DNA of 64,000 bases from Saprospirales bacterium. GTDB taxonomy: Bacteria; Bacteroidota; Bacteroidia; Chitinophagales; JADIYW01. A program made the translations under genes and the position numbers. The stretch is from positions 337,629 through 401,628 of the forward strand of contig JADJSS010000002.1 in NCBI GenBank assembly GCA_016711605.1, written 5' to 3'. A model generated the notes under the pieces. It was given only the letters and a program-made list of their open reading frames with translations. It had not been told where the DNA came from and did no database searches. Positions within the stretch are counted from its first letter, which is position 1; the number at the start of each line of letters is the position of its first letter. This document shows, piece after piece, positions 36,181 to 44,766 of the stretch.

Positions 36181-36510
36181 TTAGTAAGGTACATCGTAAC
36201 CGCTTTTATACCATTGACAGTAAGAATAAATGGTATAAAAAATGATTGATACAACAACTACATAATACAAATACCTGCTTAAATTACTAAGCTTACCTAA
36301 ATAGTTCGCAGTTGCTAAACCTATAAGTAAAATGAGAAATAGAATTAAAATTATATTCTTTGATAAATAAAAAGCCAAACTAGAAGATTGACTTAAACGC
36401 TGTCCTATTTTATACTCTATAAAATCACCTATTGCATTGACAGAATCTGCTATGAGTAATACAGTTAACAACGAAACTAAAATTACGAATAGGATATTTA
36501 AATACTTCAT
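36181..36510 (-). CDS. small hypothetical membrane protein
   Basis: The 109-residue protein has three predicted transmembrane helices: 'NILFVILVSLLTVLLIADS', 'IILILFLILLIGLATANYL' and 'YLYYVVVVSIIFYTIYSY'. No family is recognised. Its stop codon lies directly against the REP-like element. It may have been acquired with, or be independent of, the flanking repeats. Confidence 0.65.
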   Translation of the reverse strand: MKYLNILFVILVSLLTVLLIADSVNAIGDFIEYKIGQRLSQSSSLAFYLSKNIILILFLILLIGLATANYLGKLSNLSRYLYYVVVVSIIFYTIYSYCQWYKSGYDVPY

Positions 36511-36532
36511 AAGCTATTTTCCTTAATCTTAT

Positions 36533-36572
36533 AGCTAATCATAAAAATCAGCTAAATCAGTGTTCAATCAGC
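36533..36572. repeat. partial copy of the CAGATTTTTATGATT dispersed repeat
   Basis: AATCATAAAAATCAG at 36537-36551 is the reverse complement of the family core with one mismatch. It is followed by AAATCAGTGTTCAATCAGCG, like the end of the 13876-13946 element. It lies between two minus-strand genes. Confidence 0.45.
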
Positions 36573-36574
36573 GG

Positions 36575-38106
36575 TCATTCTTTTCTCTCACCAATCTGTT
36601 GTCGCCACATTGCGTAGTACAAACCTTTTTCTTCTAATAGCTGCTGATGGCTGCCTGTTTCGATGATCTTGCCTTTTTCCAGCACAAAAATTTTATCGGC
36701 ATGCATAATGGTAGAAAGTCTATGCGCAATCATCACAGTAATATGTTCTTTTTTAGAAATTACTTGTTTAATGGTTTCTGTAATTTCGTTTTCCGTAATA
36801 GAATCTAAAGCAGAAGTCGCTTCGTCAAAAACTATTAAAGTTGGATTTCTCAACAATGCACGCGCAATAGATAAGCGTTGTTTTTCGCCACCAGAAATTT
36901 TCATTCCACCTTCACCAATCACCGAATAAATACCGTTCTCGCTGCGAGATAATAAATTTTGGCAAGCTGCTTTGTTCATCACTTCTATAATTTGTTCATC
37001 TGTCGCTTCCGGATTGACGAACAATAAATTCTCGCGTATGGTGCCAGCAAACAACTGTGTGTCTTGTGTTACAAAACCAATTTGTCGGCGCAGTTCATCA
37101 ATGTCAATATTTTCAGAATCGATATGGTTGTACAAAATCTTTCCATCTAATGGCTTGTATAAACCAACCAGCAATTTCACCAATGTTGTTTTGCCAGAGC
37201 CAGACGGACCCACAAACGCAATGGTATCGCCTTTTTTAATATCGAACGAAATGTTTTCAACCGCTTTTGTTTTTGCCGTACGGTGCTGGAAATCTACATC
37301 TTGAAACGACAAATTTTGTATGGTATCTAAATGAATGGCAACGGTTGGTTTCTGTTCAATCGGTGTGTGCATCAGCTTTTCAAAATTAGTTAAAGACGCT
37401 TGTGCTTCGCGATAACTCATAATCACGTTTCCCATTTCCTGCAACGGATTAAACACAAAAAACGAATAAAACTGCAAGGTCATTAATTGTCCGACATGTA
37501 TATAATCCTGAAAAATTAAATATAACAACGAAAATAAAATCGATTGTCTGAGAAAATTCACCAGCGTTCCTTGTGCAAAAGCAATACTTCTGATTTGTTT
37601 TACTTTGGTGAGTTCTAAAACCAATATTTTTTGAGTAGCATCGTTTAGTCGCACAATTTCTTGATCGGTTAAACCTAAACTTTTTATGAGTTCAATATTG
37701 CGCAAACTTTCAGTAGTGGCACCAGCAAGCACATTGGTTTGTCCGGTAATTTTTGCCTGTACCAGTTTTATTTTTTTAGATAAGATATTAATGACAAATC
37801 CTAAAATAAAAGAAGCAATAAAATAAAAACCGATGTACGTTGAATAACTACATTCATAAAATAATCCTGGAACGCTTTGGCAATACGGCTCACCATAGCA
37901 ACGCCAATAGCGCAACCAACCAAAAAGAGTGTGCCTGTTAAATAAGAATGTGCAGTATGGTCTTTAGGTTTTGTAGCGTAGCCATCAATAATTTTTCCTA
38001 AAATATACGGATCTAATAACGAAAAACACTGATTGATAATAGCCAAAACAAATGTAAGTACAACAAACCATTTATATCTGGAAAGGTAATAAAGTAAAAT
38101 TTTCAT
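36575..38106 (-). pseudogene. ABC exporter (TMD-NBD half-transporter) with internal deletion and frameshift
   Basis: The N-terminal part (start 38106) reads two helices and 'ILGKIIDGYA', and ends in frame at 'FMNVVIQR'. Reading resumes in another frame at 'FIASFILGFVINILSKK' and runs through a normal nucleotide-binding domain: Walker A 'VGPSGSGKTTLVKLLVG', 'ISGGEKQRLSIARALL', 'LIVFDEATSALDS', 'MIAHRLST'. Compared with the usual length of about 590 residues, roughly 80 residues of the membrane domain are missing, including a helix and coupling region. That is a deletion of about 240 bp near 37830. Both flanks are well conserved, so an assembly collapse is as likely as true inactivation. Confidence 0.85.
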
Positions 38107-38111
38107 TGTTG

Positions 38112-38119
38112 CAAAAATA
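38112..38119 (-). promoter_or_regulatory. -7 element upstream of the ABC exporter gene
   Basis: On the minus strand this reads TATTTTTG, 6 bases before the start codon at 38106, so the transcript would have almost no leader. Confidence 0.5.
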
Positions 38120-38170
38120 CAGTAAAAATAATTTATTGTTGTATCTACAATTAAATATCAATAAATTAAA

Positions 38171-38206
38171 AAAAAACACGATTGCTTTAAACAATCGTGT
38201 TTTTTT
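38171..38206 (-). terminator. Rho-independent terminator of the 38228-40054 gene
   Basis: A 14-bp stem AAAAAACACGATTG / CAATCGTGTTTTTT with a seven-base loop. On the minus strand it follows the stop codon and ends in T residues. Confidence 0.88.
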
Positions 38207-38227
38207 ATTGATAAGTGTGTTTTTAAA

Positions 38228-40054
38228 TTATTGGCTAATATCAAATCTTGATAATAAAATTTTATCACCTTTTGTTGTTTCGCTTAAATAAATTAAGTAT
38301 GGATTTAAACGAACTTTATTAAAATCTTGCATTAAATAAAATTTTCTATTTTCATCTTCACCTAAAGTTTTAAAATCTGTTGTTTCGCCAGATGCAACGT
38401 CTATTGTTCCATATTCGATAGACATTAATGGTGTCATTGTGGTTGTGCTAGTGGTAGTTTTTGTCATAAAACCATAGCTTACATCTATATCAAAATCTTT
38501 ATCTATTGCTTTACACATAGAAATTAGCCAATAAATTTTTTTGCCATCTAGAGATTCTTCAATATTTGAATAAGCAGGAAACATATTTGGAGTTAAACCA
38601 TCAGAAAAAGCACCTGCATATTTTTTCTGATCTAATTTTAATCCAAAGTTGCGTTTGTAAACACCGTTTGCATCAAATTGTAACATAAACAAACCTTGAT
38701 AAACCCGATGAGCATCGCTTCCAATGCCTAATATTTTAATGCCACTTGTCATTCTATAATCTTGCCCACAAACAAAAACATCACCGTTGTTTGTTACATA
38801 AATTCCAGTAGTTATGAATTTTTTCCCATCAAATTTCACTGATTTTTTTTGTCCGGTTGGTGTAATTAAGTTGTCATTTATTTCTGAAATAGTTGGTGCA
38901 GAAATGAACTGTAGTTTCCCATCTTTTAGAGCAGCAATCTGAACGTTTGAATATTTCATTTCATCTAATCGTGCATCAATTTGCTCTTGTGTAACTTGGA
39001 ATGCCTCACCAGACGCGATATTAGCAATTGCTTTAAACGCAGCAAAGCCAGTTGCTGGTGCTGTTTTTTGTTCATCTGCATCAGCATTAGTAGTATTGCT
39101 TAAAAGTGCACCTTTGAATATTTCATTGCTATACCTATTATCTTTTGCAATAGAAGGTCCATACAGATATACTTGTCCTTTTTTCTCAATGGCACCTAAA
39201 ATTCTCCAACCAGGAACAGGAACCGTCATAGCGTATTGTTCTTTTATTACACCGTCAGAACTTAATCTAACATAAATATATTCGTTTGGATTGCCAGTAG
39301 ACCCTTTAAACATTTTTCCACCTTGTGGTGCAAAAACTACAATCCAATCTCTTGGTTTTTCGTCTTGAGATGTTGGATCATCATCAGATAAAATTTCGGA
39401 TAATATAGGTGCATAAGCAGCATCAAATTTTAATTCAGCCATTACTTTAATATTTACATTGGAGTCAATTTGTAAAATCTGATAATTTTTATATGAACTT
39501 ACATAATCTTTTTCCTCTTTTAATCCAGCTACAACTAATAAGTTTCCATAATTATCATTTTCGTAATAACCACCTCTATACATGTATCGGTCGCCAGTGG
39601 TTTCATCTTTTGGCTTTACTTTTTCGCCTAAAGAAATGCGTTTCCCATAACCACCACGCCACCACGACCATCTGTACGAAACGGTTTTTTCTCTAAAAAT
39701 CATTTCACCTTTTAGGTTGCTACGAACGTACATACTTTTTACACTATAATCATCGCCTCTGTACCTAAACCATTTGTATTTAGCTCTAACTCTTTCAACT
39801 TCTTGTTCGTCTTTTACCGTATTTACTAAGTTCAATTCTTTATCAAACGTGTAGGTTTCTGTAATAATTTTTCTATTGTTAGATTTTAAAACATACGTCA
39901 TGTCAAACGTATTTTTATCTAAATTAGATTCGATATTGCCTAAGTATCCTTTTCTAGCTTTACGCGAAATATCATGCGATTTTTCAACTATATTAAGTTG
40001 AGCATATATATTATTTGTTACAACAATAAATAAAATTGGTAGTATCTTTTTCAT
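38228..40054 (-). CDS. exported hypothetical protein (608 aa)
   Basis: I do not recognise this protein. It has a signal peptide ('ILPILFIVVTNNIYA'). Residues 30-250 are rich in charged and Trp/Tyr/Arg motifs ('KYKWFRYRGDDY', 'RWSWWRGGYGKR', 'YMYRGGYYENDNYGNLL'). A later segment (residues ~300-600) has the look of a beta-propeller with short Gly/Asn turns. No lipobox is present. It is probably secreted or periplasmic, and may bind a ligand or polymer. It carries its own terminator, so it is a single-gene unit. Confidence 0.65.
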   Translation of the reverse strand: MKKILPILFIVVTNNIYAQLNIVEKSHDISRKARKGYLGNIESNLDKNTFDMTYVLKSNNRKIITETYTFDKELNLVNTVKDEQEVERVRAKYKWFRYRGDDYSVKSMYVRSNLKGEMIFREKTVSYRWSWWRGGYGKRISLGEKVKPKDETTGDRYMYRGGYYENDNYGNLLVVAGLKEEKDYVSSYKNYQILQIDSNVNIKVMAELKFDAAYAPILSEILSDDDPTSQDEKPRDWIVVFAPQGGKMFKGSTGNPNEYIYVRLSSDGVIKEQYAMTVPVPGWRILGAIEKKGQVYLYGPSIAKDNRYSNEIFKGALLSNTTNADADEQKTAPATGFAAFKAIANIASGEAFQVTQEQIDARLDEMKYSNVQIAALKDGKLQFISAPTISEINDNLITPTGQKKSVKFDGKKFITTGIYVTNNGDVFVCGQDYRMTSGIKILGIGSDAHRVYQGLFMLQFDANGVYKRNFGLKLDQKKYAGAFSDGLTPNMFPAYSNIEESLDGKKIYWLISMCKAIDKDFDIDVSYGFMTKTTTSTTTMTPLMSIEYGTIDVASGETTDFKTLGEDENRKFYLMQDFNKVRLNPYLIYLSETTKGDKILLSRFDISQ

Positions 40055-40146
40055 TGAGATTAATTTTAATCAAAATTAAACACAAACCAGCTAAAAGATA
40101 TGTGTGTTATAGTGTATTTTTAGTACGTGCTTGTACGTACTTGTTT

Positions 40147-40776
40147 TTATTTTACTGTATTATTTTTCATCTCAAAAAACAACTCTGTTCCAGCACGTGG
40201 AGCAATAGAGTTTTTGGCTGTTTTTAGTTGTAAAATTTCAAAATAAGAAGCAAATAGTTTCTTGTATTCTTTAGAGCTGCCTCCAAACGGTGGTGATTTT
40301 TCAAATTCCTTATTGAACAACAAACCAGCTAAAATTCCAGTAGGTTTTAAAAGAGTTTTCATTTTTTCTACATATTCTTGACGACGCGTTTTTTCTAATG
40401 CACAGAAAAAAGTCTGTTCAATGATAAAATCATATTGTCCAGTATGCTTAAAAAAATCGCCACAAATAATAGTTAGCTGTTTGCCAGCAAATTTTTTATT
40501 TTTCTTAATTAATTGATTGCAAAGCGTTGGCGAAATATCAATGATGGTGATGTTTTTGAAACCATTGTTCAGTAAATATTCAGCTTCGTAAGCGTTGCCA
40601 CAACCAGGAATTAAGATAGATTTATTTTTACACGTCATTGCATCAAAATAAAGTTGTAATGGTGGTGAAACCTGCTTTAAATCCCAACCAGTATCTTTTG
40701 TTTTCCAAAGCTGATCCCAAAATTTAGTGTCTAATTGATTGGGTGCTTCAGCAGTGCTGCATTTTAATTCGCTCAT
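40147..40776 (-). CDS. TPMT-like class I SAM-dependent methyltransferase
   Basis: The 209-residue protein has the N-terminal 'FWDQLWKTKDTGWDLKQVSP' typical of TPMT-family enzymes. The SAM motif I is 'ILIPGCGNAYEAEYL', then 'ITIIDISPTLCNQL', 'IICGDFF' and 'YDFIIEQTFFCAL'. The substrate is unknown; homologues methylate thiols, selenium or small molecules. It is divergent from anmK. Confidence 0.8.
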   Translation of the reverse strand: MSELKCSTAEAPNQLDTKFWDQLWKTKDTGWDLKQVSPPLQLYFDAMTCKNKSILIPGCGNAYEAEYLLNNGFKNITIIDISPTLCNQLIKKNKKFAGKQLTIICGDFFKHTGQYDFIIEQTFFCALEKTRRQEYVEKMKTLLKPTGILAGLLFNKEFEKSPPFGGSSKEYKKLFASYFEILQLKTAKNSIAPRAGTELFFEMKNNTVK

Positions 40777-40867
40777 AAAAAATTATACTTTTAGAGATGA
40801 TGTCCAATAATATTCTTAATAGAAATGTTGTAAATTTACGTTTTGTAGTTCGTTTTTTTAGCAACAT

Positions 40868-41983
40868 ATGTTACACAACACGGTTTTTCATGCAATTGGT
40901 TTAATGAGTGGAAGTTCCTTAGATGGATTGGATATTTGTTATGTCAGATTTCAGATGTATGATTTCAGATTTGAATATGAAATCATACAAGCAGACTGCA
41001 TCGAATACACAAACGAATTCAGAGAACGATTGCGTAATGCACCAAATTTATCGGCCTTTGAATTTGCGAGATTACATACTGAATTAGGTACTTATTTTGG
41101 AAAACTCACTGCTGATTTTATTCAAAAAAATAAAATAGAAAAGCTAGATTTTATTTGTTCGCATGGACAAACTATTTTCCATCAGCCAAATTTGGGTTTT
41201 ACTGCACAAATTGGCTGTGGTGCTCAAATTGCAGCGCAAACAAATACAAAAGTAATTTGCGATTTACGCACGTCTGATGTAGCAAATGCAGGACAAGGTG
41301 CGCCTATTGTTCCTGTTGCAGAACAATATTTATTTGCTGATTACAAAGTATTTTTGAATCTTGGTGGCATTGCAAACATTTCTTTAAGAAGTGAAAGTGA
41401 GAATGAAAGTGAAAGTGTTATAGCATATGATGTTTGTGCAGCGAATACTTTGTTAAATTATTTTGCCAAACAAAAAGGATTGGATTATGATAAGAATGGT
41501 GATTTAGCGCGAAATGGAACAATAATTCCTGATTTATTAAATGAGCTAAATGAAATTAATTTCTGCAAACAAGCAGCACCAAAATCTTTAGGTACCGAAC
41601 ACATTTTTAGAGATTGGATTCCGTTGTTTGATAAATACAAAATCACGATTGAAGATAAATTAGCAACTGCGGTTGAACATATTGCGATGCAAGTTGCACA
41701 GTCAATGATCAATAGTCAATGGTCAATAGTCAATGAACCATCGACCATCGACCATCGACTTTTGGTAACTGGTGGAGGCGCACTCAACACATTTTTGATT
41801 GAACGTATTCAACATTATACTTCTTTAAAAGTTGTTGTTCCAGATAGTTTAACAATTCAATACAAAGAAGCATTAGCCATGGCATTTATTGGATTACTTA
41901 GAATCTTAGAAATTCCCAATTGCTTAGCTTCTGTTACTGGTGCAAAGAAAGATGTAGTTGGCGGTGCTGTGTATTTGCCATAA
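40868..41983 (+). CDS. anmK: Anhydro-N-acetylmuramic acid kinase AnmK
   Basis: AnmK phosphorylates and opens 1,6-anhydro-MurNAc in peptidoglycan recycling. The 371-residue protein shows 'GLMSGSSLDGLDICYV' (N-terminal phosphate loop), 'ICSHGQTIFHQP', 'GQGAPIVPVAEQYLF', 'FLNLGGIANIS' and 'GGALNTFLIERI'. Two short simple-repeat insertions are present inside the reading frame. CAGATTT-type repeats at 40945-40985 encode 'VRFQMYDFRFEYEI', and TCAATRG/CCATCGA repeats at 41703-41758 encode 'SMINSQWSIVNEPSTIDH'. Both leave the frame open. The gene is otherwise normal. Confidence 0.92.
   Translation: MLHNTVFHAIGLMSGSSLDGLDICYVRFQMYDFRFEYEIIQADCIEYTNEFRERLRNAPNLSAFEFARLHTELGTYFGKLTADFIQKNKIEKLDFICSHGQTIFHQPNLGFTAQIGCGAQIAAQTNTKVICDLRTSDVANAGQGAPIVPVAEQYLFADYKVFLNLGGIANISLRSESENESESVIAYDVCAANTLLNYFAKQKGLDYDKNGDLARNGTIIPDLLNELNEINFCKQAAPKSLGTEHIFRDWIPLFDKYKITIEDKLATAVEHIAMQVAQSMINSQWSIVNEPSTIDHRLLVTGGGALNTFLIERIQHYTSLKVVVPDSLTIQYKEALAMAFIGLLRILEIPNCLASVTGAKKDVVGGAVYLP
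41703..41758. repeat. in-frame TCAATAG/CCATCGA simple repeat in anmK
   Basis: Several copies of TCAATRGTCAAT are followed by a triplicated CCATCGA. The repeat is in frame inside anmK, adding about 18 residues between two conserved regions. Confidence 0.7.
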
Positions 41984-42029
41984 TGTTTTTCTAACTGCAT
42001 ACTGCTTACTATAATACTAAATACTTCTT

Positions 42030-42037
42030 TATCTTTG
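42030..42037 (+). promoter_or_regulatory. TAnnTTTG -7 element for the 42042 SDR gene
   Basis: TATCTTTG (then C), ending five bases before the ATG at 42042, implying a nearly leaderless transcript. Confidence 0.5.
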
Positions 42038-42041
42038 CATT

Positions 42042-43013
42042 ATGGTTCTTGTCACAGGCGCATCTGGTTTTTTAGGTGGTGAATTGGTAAAGCAATTGGT
42101 TGCCAATGGCGAATCTGTAAGAATTATAGTTCGTAAATCTTCTCAAATCTCACATCTCAATTCTATTATTCATCAACTCGATGTAGTTGAAGCTGACATT
42201 TTAGATGTTCCATCTTTAGAGCTAGCTTTTGATGGTATTGAAAAAATTTACCACTCAGCAGCTGTGATTGGATACGATGATTCGTATTACGATGTGATGT
42301 ACAAAACCAATGTTGAAGGCACCGCAAATGTGGTGAACGTTGCGTTGACAAAAAACGTAAAAAAGATGTTGCACATCAGTTCTATCGCTGCCATTGGTGG
42401 CAAACCAAATGAAGTGATTGACGAAAATACAAAATGGGAAAAAAACGAATGGACCACACATTATGGTATCACCAAAATGTTGGCAGAGCGTGAAATATAT
42501 CGTGGTATTGCTGAAGGTTTAGATGCAGTGATTGTTAATCCAGGAATTATTATTGGTGTTGGCAATGATGAGCACAAAAGTTTAATACAATTATTTAAAC
42601 GAATTGCTTCTAAAAAAATGCCGTTTTATACAAATGGCACCAACGGTTTTATTGATGTAGAAGATGTAGCAAAAGCGTCGATTTTATTGATGAACAGTGA
42701 TGTTTCATCAGAACGATTTATTTTGATAAATCAGAATATTTCATTCAAAAATTATTTTGAAAAAATTGCAAACGCAACACACGTTGAACCACCTAAAAGA
42801 GCACTCAACAAAACCACTGGAAAATTGTTTGTAACAATAGATTGGTTGCTATCAAAATTTACGAAAAAAAAACGTGGTTTAACGAAAGAAAACCTAAAGG
42901 TTTCGTTGGAAAAATTCAGTTATTCAAACGAAAAAATAAAACAACAACTCAATTTTAGTTTTATAGATTTTGATGAAACAATACGTAAAATTGCAGCTAC
43001 TTTAAAAGAATAA
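42042..43013 (+). CDS. extended SDR NAD(P)-dependent reductase/epimerase
   Basis: The 323-residue protein has the nucleotide-binding 'LVTGASGFLGGELVKQL', the middle 'HISSIAAIGG' and the catalytic Tyr/Lys in 'HYGITKMLAER'. The general form resembles dihydroflavonol-4-reductase or 3-beta-hydroxysteroid-type SDRs more than sugar epimerases. It ends one base before the ctaA start, so both are in one operon. The substrate is unknown. Confidence 0.83.
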   Translation: MVLVTGASGFLGGELVKQLVANGESVRIIVRKSSQISHLNSIIHQLDVVEADILDVPSLELAFDGIEKIYHSAAVIGYDDSYYDVMYKTNVEGTANVVNVALTKNVKKMLHISSIAAIGGKPNEVIDENTKWEKNEWTTHYGITKMLAEREIYRGIAEGLDAVIVNPGIIIGVGNDEHKSLIQLFKRIASKKMPFYTNGTNGFIDVEDVAKASILLMNSDVSSERFILINQNISFKNYFEKIANATHVEPPKRALNKTTGKLFVTIDWLLSKFTKKKRGLTKENLKVSLEKFSYSNEKIKQQLNFSFIDFDETIRKIAATLKE

Positions 43014-43014
43014 A

Positions 43015-44052
43015 ATGGACGAGCTTAAACGAAAAAAAATTCTTGGTATTTGGTACATGATTGGCGTTGGAATGCTGCTTGGACAAATCATTTTAGGTGG
43101 TGTAACGCGTTTAACTGGCAGCGGTTTATCCATTACTGAATGGAAAGCCATTTTAGGTTTTTTGCCACCATTAAATGAGCAAGAATGGAATTTAGCGTTT
43201 ATAAAATACCAGCAATTCGGTCAATTTAAATTAGTGAATACCATGATGACATTGTCGCAGTTTAAATGGATATTTTTTTGGGAATGGTTTCATCGTTTGT
43301 GGGCTCGCTTAATTGGCTTTGCTGCATTAATTCCATTGGTTTATTTTATTTATAAAAAGATAGTAAACAAAGATGATATTATAAAAATTTTAGTTGCTAT
43401 TGCGCTTGGTGCTGTTGCTGGAGCTGTTGGTTGGATTATGGTAAAAAGTGGTTTGAAAGAAAATACAGTATTGGTAAATCCAGTAAATTTGATGTCGCAT
43501 ATTTTGGTTGCAACACTTATTGTTGGCTATGTTTTGCGTGTTGGTTTAGAGTATTTATATCCAAAAGAAGTAAAACCTTTTGATCAAACTAACAGAAAAT
43601 TTTTCTCGTTTTTAATTGTGTTGGTTTTTATTCAAATTGGATTAGGAGCTTTGGTTGCAGGTTCAAAAGCTGCTTTAATTTGTACTACTTTTCCGTTGAT
43701 GAACGGACATTATTATCCAACAGAAATTGATTTTTCCAATTCAGACTTGTATGAATTTTCGACCAAATTATTGTTCCAATTTTTGCATAGAAATGTAGCA
43801 TACTTTATATTTTTCTACGTTATCATCTTGTTTTTAAAAACTAAAAATGTTGCAGCACAATTTCAATTTCATCGCACGCGTTGGTTCTTGCTAATTATGG
43901 TTTGCATGCAAGTTTTATTAGGTGTTTTAACATTAATATTTAGCAAAGGACATATTCCAATTGTACTTGGTGTTTGCCATCAAATTGGTGCATTTTTATT
44001 GTTGATTTTTTCTATAGAAGCGCATTATTTTATAAAATATAGAAGTAAGTAG
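43015..44052 (+). CDS. ctaA: Heme A synthase CtaA (COX15)
   Basis: CtaA converts heme O to heme A for cytochrome oxidase. The 345-residue, eight-helix membrane protein has the four family heme/His segments: 'EWFHRLWARLIGF' (helix 2 area), 'MSHILVATLIVG', 'FLHRNVAYFIFF' and 'VCHQIGAFLLL'. The start 'GGVTRLTGSGLSITEWK' is characteristic. It suggests an aa3- or similar-type oxidase and aerobic respiration. No ctaB or cox genes are nearby. Confidence 0.92.
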   Translation: MDELKRKKILGIWYMIGVGMLLGQIILGGVTRLTGSGLSITEWKAILGFLPPLNEQEWNLAFIKYQQFGQFKLVNTMMTLSQFKWIFFWEWFHRLWARLIGFAALIPLVYFIYKKIVNKDDIIKILVAIALGAVAGAVGWIMVKSGLKENTVLVNPVNLMSHILVATLIVGYVLRVGLEYLYPKEVKPFDQTNRKFFSFLIVLVFIQIGLGALVAGSKAALICTTFPLMNGHYYPTEIDFSNSDLYEFSTKLLFQFLHRNVAYFIFFYVIILFLKTKNVAAQFQFHRTRWFLLIMVCMQVLLGVLTLIFSKGHIPIVLGVCHQIGAFLLLIFSIEAHYFIKYRSK

Positions 44053-44130
44053 TGCGTATTTAGTATAGCGAAATAAAATGTATCCTTTTCATTTTCAAAT
44101 TAACACATTTTCAAATCTTCAAATTAAATA

Positions 44131-44694
44131 ATGCAATTAAAAATATCAGCCATCACCAACCTAACTGACGCGCGTTATTTCAGTGCTATCGGTGCACATT
44201 ATTTAGGTTTTTGTTTTGATGTATTAAATGAAAATAATATCAGTATTGCAAAAGCAAAAGAAATTGCCAATTGGCTGCATGAGCCAGTAATTGTTGGTGA
44301 ATTCGGCTTGCATCAATCAAATGAAGAAATACAATTCATTGCAGAAGAAATGCAATTAAATGAAATTCAGATTCCATTTTCGCATCCACAAAAAAATGAA
44401 TTGAATTTTGAAAAATTTTTAGTGCTTGATGATTCATCATTAGATATTAGTCATTGGTCATCGGATTATTTTGTAATAAAAATAAATGAGTTAGATATTG
44501 AAAACAGAGCATTCAAAAATTTTATTTCAAACAATAAAGTATTCATTGAGTCTGATTTTACGAAAGAAAATATTTTGCCAATTATAGAAGCACTTCAACC
44601 TTTTGGCATTCAGATTACTTGTAAAAAAGAAGAAAAAGCAGGTTTAAGTTTTGTTGACGAATATGCTGAAGTGCTTGAAATCATTGGTTTCTAA
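44131..44694 (+). CDS. TrpF-like beta/alpha-barrel protein lacking the catalytic Cys
   Basis: The 187-residue protein begins 'MQLKISAITNLTDARYFSAI' and continues 'GAHYLGFCFD', clearly like phosphoribosylanthranilate isomerase (KICGITNLEDA, GAxxLGFxF). The catalytic Cys is replaced by Ser (KIS for KIC), and the QLHG and GGSGK phosphate-binding elements are absent. 'FIESDFTKENI' is at the place of the usual SGGL-PENV. It is therefore probably not an active TrpF; a derived role is possible. There are no trp genes nearby. It has its own upstream gap of about 80 bases after ctaA. Confidence 0.6.
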   Translation: MQLKISAITNLTDARYFSAIGAHYLGFCFDVLNENNISIAKAKEIANWLHEPVIVGEFGLHQSNEEIQFIAEEMQLNEIQIPFSHPQKNELNFEKFLVLDDSSLDISHWSSDYFVIKINELDIENRAFKNFISNNKVFIESDFTKENILPIIEALQPFGIQITCKKEEKAGLSFVDEYAEVLEIIGF

Positions 44695-44711
44695 ATCATT
44701 TTTGTATTCAG

Positions 44712-44742
44712 TTTGCGATGCCATTCTAATTGCGTAATTTTG
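44712..44742 (+). promoter_or_regulatory. Bacteroidota promoter (-33 TTTG, -7 TAATTTTG)
   Basis: TTTG (44712-44715) and TAATTTTG (44735-44742) are separated by 19 bases, the classic spacing. It lies upstream of the 44767 epimerase gene and ends 24 bases before its ATG. Confidence 0.7.
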
Positions 44743-44766
44743 CAAATCAATTTTAATTAAATCAAC

